Source: Helicobacter sp. (GTDB lineage Bacteria > Campylobacterota > Campylobacteria > Campylobacterales > Helicobacteraceae). From it: DNA of 15,493 nucleotides. The notes beneath the pieces are model-generated. The model searched no databases. It saw only the letters and a program-made list of their open reading frames with translations, and was not told the DNA's origin. This document shows, in pieces, positions 1 to 5,454 of the stretch. The DNA is taken from positions 11,536 through 27,028 of the forward strand of contig JAAVGZ010000086.1 of assembly GCA_014799985.1 (NCBI GenBank), given 5' to 3'. Position numbers and translations under genes: made by a program. The stretch's first letter is position 1. Every line of letters starts with the position of its first letter.

Positions 1-59
1 GCCGCAGGATTCCCACCAAAGATTCTATCGCTAAACGCATCGACAATATAACATTGCAT
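1..59 (-). CDS. PhzF-family protein, N-terminal fragment
   Basis: Reading leftward from an ATG at 59, the frame gives MQCYIVDAFSDRIFGGNPAA and runs off the window edge. This is the typical opening of PhzF-family proteins (phenazine-biosynthesis-like isomerases or epimerases), where VDAF followed by GNPAAV is the conserved first strand and active-site loop. A good ribosome site, AAGGA, lies 6 bases upstream. The start is 22 bases after the stop of the arginase-like gene on the same strand, so the two are probably co-transcribed. Only about 20 residues are visible, so the family call rests on that signature and no substrate can be named. Confidence 0.75.
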   Translation of the reverse strand, partial: MQCYIVDAFSDRIFGGNPA

Positions 60-81
60 TGATGTTCCTTTGCGTTTTATC

Positions 82-969
82 CTAAACTTCTTTTACGAGC
101 GGCAAGCCCTGCAAAAGCCTCTTGAGTTTGATTTGCACTTGCGGCAGATGTTCGGCGACACTTAGCCCAACCACATCATATTTTTGCGCCACGTCTTGAA
201 TGATTTGCAATACTTGTTCAATACTCATTTGCCCCGTGTTGCCCACAGCGGCATAAAGCTCTTTTGGGTTGAGCACATCTAAATCAAGATGAATCACAAC
301 CTTTTTCGCCCCGACTTTTTCGAGCCATTGCATGACATTTTTAGAATCTGTCGCCTCTTCTGGCGCGAGGGATTCAAGCCCAAACTCCCTTTGGCGCGCC
401 GCATAATGCGTTGCCTCGTCTGAATGCAAGCCTATGAGCAGCGCCTTTTGCGGAGCAATCGCAGCGGGTAGCCCAAAGGTTTGCGTAAGTCCCCCTTGCC
501 CGATGATGGCGCTCACCGCCATCGCGTGGTAGCCCTTGTAAAAATCATCATTGGGCAGCCCGATGTCGGGGTGCGCGTCCAGCCACAACAGCGCGACATC
601 ATCGGCATAGAGGCGCGCGAGATAGCAAAAGCTCGGCACGCTCACGGCGCATTCGCCGCCGAGCGTCAGAATCTTCGCGGGCTTGCGCTCCGCAAGAATC
701 GCGAGCACGTCTTTGGTCTGTTGCAACAGCGCGGCTTTGTCGATGATTCCGTCTTGCACAACGCGCCGCCCCGCGCTATCGAGCGCGAAATCGGTCGCGA
801 CATTCACCACCGCCGTGTCGCAAGGCGCGATAGAATCGGCGAGCAGCGCGAGAATCTGCGCGCCCAAGACATAGCCCTGCGCCGCCTCTTTTGGGCTTAG
901 GTCGTTAAACCAACTTGCGATGTCGCCGCCCTGCCATTGGGGATAGACGAGCCGTAAGAGATGAGCCAT
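82..969 (-). CDS. Arginase-fold (ureohydrolase superfamily) protein
   Basis: A 295-residue protein of the arginase/agmatinase/formiminoglutamase superfamily, which hydrolyses guanidino or formimino groups at a two-manganese centre. Recognisable metal motifs are DAHPD at 131-135 and HLDLD at 227-231; His148 and Glu273 sit where catalytic residues usually lie. The first metal motif, normally GGDH, reads GGEC at 104-107, so a histidine ligand is replaced by Cys. The usual D-P after the second Asp pair is N-P. Length is normal for the family. The start at 969 is preferred over an upstream in-frame codon at 1002 because AAGGA lies 6 bases before it. It heads a leftward operon with the PhzF-like gene. 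Because of the Cys substitution, the actual substrate is uncertain; I would not call it arginase (RocF). Confidence 0.8.
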   Translation of the reverse strand: MAHLLRLVYPQWQGGDIASWFNDLSPKEAAQGYVLGAQILALLADSIAPCDTAVVNVATDFALDSAGRRVVQDGIIDKAALLQQTKDVLAILAERKPAKILTLGGECAVSVPSFCYLARLYADDVALLWLDAHPDIGLPNDDFYKGYHAMAVSAIIGQGGLTQTFGLPAAIAPQKALLIGLHSDEATHYAARQREFGLESLAPEEATDSKNVMQWLEKVGAKKVVIHLDLDVLNPKELYAAVGNTGQMSIEQVLQIIQDVAQKYDVVGLSVAEHLPQVQIKLKRLLQGLPLVKEV

Positions 970-992
970 TGGTGTTCCTTGTGTTTTGGCGC

Positions 993-1021
993 ATGATAGC
1001 ATAAATCATGGGAGAGGTCAA
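993..1021 (-). promoter_or_regulatory. Sigma70-type promoter for the arginase-like/phzF-like operon
   Basis: On the minus strand, TTGACC (1021-1016) is followed by exactly 17 bases and then TATCAT (998-993). TGC stands directly before the -10 hexamer (extended -10). Predicted transcription would start near 986, giving a short leader to the ATG at 969. Confidence 0.6.
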
Positions 1022-1061
1022 ATATTTTACTAAAATTTTACGCATTTTTTGCAAAAAGCCC

Positions 1062-1092
1062 TTGACAAAGAGTAGCTGTTAGGCTTTATAAT
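1062..1092 (+). promoter_or_regulatory. Sigma70-type promoter for the cyclophilin-like/aldo-keto reductase operon
   Basis: TTGACA at 1062-1067 and a perfect TATAAT at 1087-1092 are separated by 19 bases, longer than ideal. Campylobacterota promoters depend mainly on the -10 box, so the perfect TATAAT is the stronger sign. The start would be near 1099, about 22 bases before the ATG at 1121. The promoter is divergent from the one at 993-1021. Confidence 0.6.
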
Positions 1093-1120
1093 AGTGCATT
1101 CAGTTTTAGAGGAGCGATAT

Positions 1121-1567
1121 ATGCGGCAGCTAAGCCTTGTTTTGTTGCTGTTTTTGGGGCTTGTTTGCAATCTTTGGGCGAAAGAGGAGAAGACTATGCG
1201 ACTGCAAATGCAAATCGAGAATCAAGAGTTTGTCTTTGTTATGGAGGATAATGCTGCGGCGCGAGATTTATGGAATCTCTTGCCTTTGGAACTTCGTTTT
1301 AGCGATTATGTGGGCAAAGAAAAAATCGCATCGCTACCCAAAAAACTAAGCGGGCAAGAAAGTGGCAACTATGACCCACAAAGCGGAGATTTTTTCTATT
1401 TTGCTCCGTGGGGAAAGGTTGGACTTTATTATGCCAAACAGCCTCCATATCCGGGGCTCATTAAGCTTGGCGCGATTGAGGGCAACCAAGAAATCCTCAT
1501 TCAAACCCTGCGCAACCAAAAGAAAGATTTTGTGATTGCAATCACCAAAATGCCAAATTCAAATTAA
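1121..1567 (+). CDS. Secreted cyclophilin-like fold protein
   Basis: A 148-residue protein beginning with a signal peptide: MRQ, a hydrophobic run to about residue 18, then a likely signal peptidase I site after A20 (NLWA|KEE). The mature part matches the small bacterial cyclophilin-like family. Its hallmarks are a domain start in which an internal Met precedes beta-strand residues, LLPLEL, DY.GKEK, a KLS followed by YDP.SGD, FYFAPWG, and a closing LIKLG.IE segment. The family has a cyclophilin beta barrel but no proven isomerase activity. The ATG at 1121 has GAGGAG upstream; an earlier in-frame ATG at 1094 falls on the predicted promoter and is rejected. The aldo/keto reductase gene starts 10 bases after its stop, so the pair is an operon. 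The role is unknown, probably periplasmic. Confidence 0.75.
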   Translation: MRQLSLVLLLFLGLVCNLWAKEEKTMRLQMQIENQEFVFVMEDNAAARDLWNLLPLELRFSDYVGKEKIASLPKKLSGQESGNYDPQSGDFFYFAPWGKVGLYYAKQPPYPGLIKLGAIEGNQEILIQTLRNQKKDFVIAITKMPNSN

Positions 1568-1577
1568 AGGAAACACA

Positions 1578-2492
1578 ATGCAAAACCGCCGAGAATTTCT
1601 TAAAACCTCTGCAAAAATTGCAAGCTTGCTTGCGCTTGGAGGACTTTCGAGCCAAAGCCTGCTTGCTAGCGAAAAACAAGGAGTCAAAATGGAATTTCTA
1701 ACGCTCAATAATGGCATTCAAATGCCCATTTTGGGGCTTGGAACGTATGCGCTCACGGGTGCAAGCGGGCAAAAGGCAATGAGCGAAGCCATCGAGATTG
1801 GCTATCGGCTCTTTGACAGCGCGCAAATGTATGGCAACGAAGCCGAGCTAGGCGCGGCGATTCGCGCGAGCGGACTGAAGCGCGAAGAGTTTTTTGTCGA
1901 AACAAAGCTTTTAGATTCTCCAAGCGAAGATGCGACAAAAAAATCGATTGAAAAATCGCTCAAAACATTAGGAATGGATATGATTGATTTATTGCTCATT
2001 CATTCGCCCTATCCACATTCTAAGGCGATGTATAAGGCAATGGAGAGCTTCTACAAACAAGGTGTTTTAAAAAGCATTGGAATCTCCAACTTTGGCGCAA
2101 GGGCGTATAATGACTTTGTGCAGTCATGCGAGGTGATTCCAGCAGTAAATCAATGCGAAACGCATTTGCTGATGCAGCAAATTCCTTTGCGAGAGGCGAT
2201 GAAAAAACATGGCACGCTTCTACAATCATGGAGTCCTTTTATCGCGGGCAAAGGTTCGATTTTGGACAACCAAACGTTGAAGAATCTTGCGGCAAAATAC
2301 AACAAAACGCCCGCGCAAATCATCTTGCGCTTTCTTATCGAGCAAGGAATCGGCGCGATTCCCAAAACGTCCAAAAAGAATCGCCTGCAAGAGAACATCA
2401 ATGTTTTTGACTTTGTCCTAAGCGAGCAAGACAGAAAAACATTGATTGGGCTTGATACGAACAAAAGCTCGTTTTCTTGGACAAATTATTAA
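1578..2492 (+). CDS. Aldo/keto reductase with a Tat signal peptide
   Basis: A 304-residue protein with a twin-arginine signal (NRREFLK at residues 3-9, then a moderately hydrophobic stretch ending near SLLA, residue 30). A full aldo/keto reductase barrel follows. The catalytic tetrad is visible: D80, Y85 (MYGNE), K110 (VETK) and H142 (LLIHSP). Also present are the GISNFG strand and the C-terminal IPKTSKK.R cofactor-binding segment. The family reduces aldehydes and ketones with NADPH. Export by Tat fits a protein that folds with its cofactor before transport, so activity in the periplasm is inferred. AAAGG lies 8 bases before the chosen ATG; the ORF opens earlier, inside the preceding gene. 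The next gene, a DNA methylase, begins 18 bases after its stop with no terminator between. Confidence 0.88.
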   Translation: MQNRREFLKTSAKIASLLALGGLSSQSLLASEKQGVKMEFLTLNNGIQMPILGLGTYALTGASGQKAMSEAIEIGYRLFDSAQMYGNEAELGAAIRASGLKREEFFVETKLLDSPSEDATKKSIEKSLKTLGMDMIDLLLIHSPYPHSKAMYKAMESFYKQGVLKSIGISNFGARAYNDFVQSCEVIPAVNQCETHLLMQQIPLREAMKKHGTLLQSWSPFIAGKGSILDNQTLKNLAAKYNKTPAQIILRFLIEQGIGAIPKTSKKNRLQENINVFDFVLSEQDRKTLIGLDTNKSSFSWTNY

Positions 2493-2510
2493 AGATTTGA
2501 AGGAGTTCAA

Positions 2511-3506
2511 TTGGTAGTAACTTTGGAGCGGCAAAATCTCTTTTACCAAGATGATACCTTTGCTGACAAAAGGGCTTGCTTTTTGGATTCTCTCAAAGGC
2601 AAATCCCTAACCTATAAACGCTATACTAAAAGCCCTCTGCGCTATGGTGGAGGCAAAACTCTAGCGGTTGGGTTAATCCTAGAGCATTTTCCCAATGATA
2701 TAAAGCGTCTTATTTCGCCCTTTATGGGGGGAGGGAGCGTAGAAATCGCAAGTGCGTTAGAGCTAGATTTAGAAGTGAAAGCCTTTGATATATTTGATAT
2801 TTTGGTGAATTTTTGGCAGGTTTTGATTGCAGATTCTGAAAAACTTTATGGAGAATTACTTCAACTCGAGCCAACAAAAGAAACATACGCAAACATCAAA
2901 CAAGAGCTTAAATCCTTTTGGAATGAGCGGCATAAAGATTCGCAAAATACTGCCCAAATCAAACTCGATTCCCTCACGCTTGCTCGGGATTATTATTTTA
3001 ACTTCAATCTTAGCTATGGACCCGGATTCTTGGGGTGGTTGAGTAAGATTTATGAGGATAAAGGTCGCTATTTAAATGCTTTGCAAAAATTAAAAGATTT
3101 GGGGCAAGATTTTAGACTGCAAAATCTAAGCGTGGAATGCCAAAGTTTTGAAAAAGTGTTTGAAGCATATCCTAATGATTTTTTCTATTGCGACCCACCG
3201 TATTTTTTAGAGGGAGATTCTAAGATGTTTAAGGGAATCTACCCAATGCGCAATTTTCCTATTCATCATAACGGCTTTAATCACGCACTTTTGGCGCAAT
3301 GTCTCAAAAGCCATAAGGGCAAATTTATTTTAAGCTACAATGATTGCGCATTTGTGCGAGAAGCCTACAAAGACTTTAGAATCTTAGAACCCAAATGGCA
3401 ATACACTATGGGGCAAGGTGAAACACGAATCGGTAAAAATCGCGTGGAGCGAGGCGATACAGATAATATCAAGCAAAGCCACGAGTTGTTGATTATAAAG
3501 GAGTGA
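2511..3506 (+). CDS. Dam-like D12-class N6-adenine DNA methyltransferase
   Basis: A 331-residue S-adenosylmethionine-dependent adenine methylase of the D12 (alpha) class. Motif X is SPLRYGGGK (41-49), motif I is SPFMGGGS (69-76), the acidic residue after motif I is D93, motif IV is DPPY (228-231), and KFILSYND (271-278) fits a later conserved strand. The order X-I-recognition region-IV is that of the alpha class. Translation starts at TTG, with AAGGAG 5 bases upstream; no ATG alternative lies near the N terminus. The coding strand has a run of six G (2726-2731) inside motif I. The gene is followed immediately by the EcoRV-like nuclease, whose ribosome site lies in this gene's last codons. It is not the M.EcoRV homologue (that is the gene at 4284). 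The target could be a Dam-type site, but the sequence does not show which. Confidence 0.85.
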   Translation: MVVTLERQNLFYQDDTFADKRACFLDSLKGKSLTYKRYTKSPLRYGGGKTLAVGLILEHFPNDIKRLISPFMGGGSVEIASALELDLEVKAFDIFDILVNFWQVLIADSEKLYGELLQLEPTKETYANIKQELKSFWNERHKDSQNTAQIKLDSLTLARDYYFNFNLSYGPGFLGWLSKIYEDKGRYLNALQKLKDLGQDFRLQNLSVECQSFEKVFEAYPNDFFYCDPPYFLEGDSKMFKGIYPMRNFPIHHNGFNHALLAQCLKSHKGKFILSYNDCAFVREAYKDFRILEPKWQYTMGQGETRIGKNRVERGDTDNIKQSHELLIIKE

Positions 3507-3508
3507 GA

Positions 3509-4291
3509 ATGGATAAACAAATGTTTAAAAAGGAATTTAGGGTATTCCTTTGCAGTTTAAAAGATAAAATTTGCGAAAAAAATGAATGGAAAGTCAAGGG
3601 TTTTATTGACATCGATAAAACAATTTTTAGTATCTCTAATGATACTAAAATTATTTCTAAAATTTTGGAGATTCATATCTTTCCATTTATACAAGATTTT
3701 GCTATTCAATATAATTTCGATATTGTTTTACCAAATCATCAAAATTATTATCCCGATTTATCGTTTGTTTCAAAAATAGATTCCCATATCAAGTTTGCAG
3801 TAGATTTAAAAACGACCTACCGTATTGAAAATAATCCTACACTTTGCAATGGCTTTACGTTAGGTTCTCATGGAGAATATTTTAAGAACAGAGAATCTAC
3901 TAAAAATATTCAATTCCCCTATAAAGAGTATCTGGGGCATTTCTGTTTGGGTATAATTTATGACAGAGTTATTGTGAACGAACTACAAAGATATATACTA
4001 CAAGACTTAAAAACCATTCAATCTGTTATTAAAAATCTTGACTTATTTTTTGTTGAAAAATACAAAATCGCGAGCGATTCTAGCGGCAGTGGAAATACAG
4101 CAAACATAGGAAGCATTAAAAATATTAACGATATTTTTAATGAAAAAGGTATTTTTGCTGAATTGGGTGAAGAGATTTTTGATGATTATTGGATTAACTA
4201 TGGACAAATCAGTGTTGTAGATGCCAAAGGAAACATAAAGAAAATTACCAAACTTAAAAAATATCTTGCATATAGGGGCAAATATGAATAA
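3509..4291 (+). CDS. EcoRV-type type II restriction endonuclease (predicted GATATC)
   Basis: A 260-residue homologue of R.EcoRV (245 residues), recognised from several blocks. YPD (81-83) and VDLKTTY (98-104) reproduce the PD...DxK active site: D83, D99 and K101 match EcoRV Asp74, Asp90 and Lys92 with identical spacing. GSGNTANIGS (193-202) matches the EcoRV major-groove recognition loop almost exactly. FTLGS, TKNI.FP, DYW.NY and a closing YRG also align. Between the two catalytic acids EcoRV has Ile91; here it is Leu100. Recognition of GATATC with blunt cleavage is inferred from the conserved recognition loop. The ATG at 3509 follows AAGGAG by 5 bases; a GTG at 3503 is possible. The stop overlaps the next methylase start by 8 bases. 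Base composition is near 30% GC, far below the flanking genes, consistent with horizontal transfer. Confidence 0.93.
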   Translation: MDKQMFKKEFRVFLCSLKDKICEKNEWKVKGFIDIDKTIFSISNDTKIISKILEIHIFPFIQDFAIQYNFDIVLPNHQNYYPDLSFVSKIDSHIKFAVDLKTTYRIENNPTLCNGFTLGSHGEYFKNRESTKNIQFPYKEYLGHFCLGIIYDRVIVNELQRYILQDLKTIQSVIKNLDLFFVEKYKIASDSSGSGNTANIGSIKNINDIFNEKGIFAELGEEIFDDYWINYGQISVVDAKGNIKKITKLKKYLAYRGKYE

Positions 4292-5180
4292 GGTATTTAT
4301 CCCTCCAATTAAAATTCAAGGTATCAAGAGTAAGCTTATTGCAGACATTAAAAAATTTTTACAATGGGATAAAAACAATGGTATTTATTTTGAGCCATTC
4401 ATGGGAAGTGGTGTTGTAGGATTTAATATTGCGCCCAAAAGGGCTATATTTAGTGATAACAATCCTCATATTATCGAATTTTATCAGAATATTCAAAATG
4501 GGATTATCACCAAAAATTCCATGAAGAACTATCTCGATAAAGAAGGTTCTAATCTACAAAAATATGGGCAAGAACATTATCTTAGAATACGAGAAAGATT
4601 CAACAAAACACATAACTCTTTTGATTTTTTATTTTTAAATCGTAGCTGCTTTAATGGGCTTATGCGCTTTAATGCAAAAGGGGGATTCAATGTGCCTTTT
4701 TGTAAGAAAGAAAATAGATTTTCACAAGCTTATATTACAAAAATTACAAACCAAATTGAGTGGGTTAGTCAATTGCTAAAAACCAATGATTATGAATTTA
4801 GAGTCTGTGATTTTACAGATAGCTTAAAACTTGCCAAACAAGAAGATTTTATCTATTGCGACCCACCATACATTGATAGACATTCGGATTATTTTAATAC
4901 TTGGAGTGAGGATAAAGAACAAGCACTTTATGATATTTTATCTAAAACACGAGCAAAATTTATCTTATCTACATGGCATAGCAATCAATATAGACATAAT
5001 ATTTACATATCAACATTGTGGGGGCAGTTTAATATTGATATAATTGAACATTTTTATCATTTGGGTGCAAGTGAAAACAACAGAAATGCCATAAAAGAAT
5101 CATTAGTTAAGAATTACACAGTAGCGCAAGTATGTGATACGCAACATACTAAACAACAATCATTATTTGGAGATTTTTGA
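4284..5180 (+). CDS. M.EcoRV-type N6-adenine DNA methyltransferase (predicted GATATC)
   Basis: A 298-residue D12 alpha-class adenine methylase, the same length as M.EcoRV and similar throughout. The N terminus, MNKVFIPPIKIQGIKSKL, has motif X. Motif I is EPFMGSG (37-43), followed by the characteristic FLFLNRSCFNG and GGFNVPFCKKENRF blocks, DPPYIDRH (193-200, motif IV), a STWH segment, and EHFYHLGASE.NR near the end. It is the cognate protective enzyme of the preceding nuclease. The ATG at 4284 lies 8 bases inside the nuclease gene, so the two are likely translationally coupled. Classical EcoRV genes are, to my knowledge, divergent, so this tandem arrangement differs. The tail ends in QQSLFGDF, which fits the bacterial sliding-clamp-binding pattern (Q-x-S-L-F). 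AT-rich like the nuclease gene. Confidence 0.94.
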   Translation: MNKVFIPPIKIQGIKSKLIADIKKFLQWDKNNGIYFEPFMGSGVVGFNIAPKRAIFSDNNPHIIEFYQNIQNGIITKNSMKNYLDKEGSNLQKYGQEHYLRIRERFNKTHNSFDFLFLNRSCFNGLMRFNAKGGFNVPFCKKENRFSQAYITKITNQIEWVSQLLKTNDYEFRVCDFTDSLKLAKQEDFIYCDPPYIDRHSDYFNTWSEDKEQALYDILSKTRAKFILSTWHSNQYRHNIYISTLWGQFNIDIIEHFYHLGASENNRNAIKESLVKNYTVAQVCDTQHTKQQSLFGDF

Positions 5181-5450
5181 AATGAAGATATCAGAAGTCA
5201 AAACTACCTTCGAGATTGCCGACTAGGAGAACACAATGCAAAGCCCTTTATGTCGCCCATTTTTGACACGACAAATAGAAGCAGACTTGAGAATCTGCAA
5301 TCGCCATATATTAATAAGATTCTATAATAGAATCTCAAAAAATTAAGCATAAGGAAAAGCAATGCACATGCACACATCAACATGCAACTTGATAAAATCA
5401 TTAGTGAACGTTATCCAAAACAAGTCGAATCGCTATCTGGAAAATAAACA
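5181..5450 (+). other. Spacer with gene-like debris after the EcoRV-type cassette
   Basis: No complete gene is convincing in this 270-base interval, but it is not featureless. The frame of the methylase stays open after its stop from 5181 to about 5324, then meets two adjacent stops (TAATAG), then is open again to TAA at 5445-5447. It ends in a natural-looking peptide containing LDKIISERYPKQVESL. A 36-codon ORF at 5236-5346 has an AGGAG ribosome site. A 14-codon ORF starts at 5182. The only GATATC seen in the window is at 5187-5192. A perfect inverted repeat lies at 5317-5335. The interval may be a decayed gene marking the right edge of the inserted cassette; this is inference. Confidence 0.4.
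5317..5335. promoter_or_regulatory. Perfect 9+1+9 inverted repeat containing TATAAT
   Basis: AGATTCTATAATAGAATCT is a perfect palindrome with a single central base, and its middle contains TATAAT (5323-5328). It may be the -10 region of a promoter for the transporter gene at 5451, overlaid by an operator. No good -35 box is visible. It is unlikely to be an intrinsic terminator on the plus strand because the following bases are A, not T. Confidence 0.35.
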
Positions 5451-5454
5451 ATGA
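5362..5454 (+). CDS. Possible 30-codon ORF overlapping the transporter start
   Basis: A 30-residue ORF (begins MHMHTS, ends ENKQ) has AAGGA 6 bases upstream. Its stop TGA overlaps the ATG of the transporter gene as ATGA, the usual geometry of translational coupling. The peptide has no recognisable motif, and a different frame of the same bases also looks protein-like. It could be a leader that carries ribosomes to the next gene, which itself has only a weak ribosome site, or an accident. Confidence 0.2.
   Translation: MHMHTSTCNLIKSLVNVIQNKSNRYLENKQ

Noticed and set aside
481..900. Plus-strand open frame of 139 codons inside the arginase-like gene
   Set aside because: Its translation is rich in Arg and His without domain sense, and the minus-strand gene over it has clear motifs. 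It is an antisense shadow of a GC-rich gene.
1094..1120. Upstream start (MHSVLEERY...) for the cyclophilin-like protein
   Set aside because: The ATG would fall at or before the predicted transcription start and has no ribosome site; the ATG at 1121 has GAGGAG and yields a clean signal peptide.
2511..5180. BREX, DISARM or another multi-gene defence island
   Set aside because: No helicase, ATPase, PglZ or phospholipase genes are present; only type II nuclease and methylase genes with recognisable motifs.
5317..5340. Intrinsic terminator after the EcoRV-type methylase
   Set aside because: The inverted repeat has almost no loop and is followed by A residues on the plus strand, so it does not fit; kept only as a possible operator or promoter.
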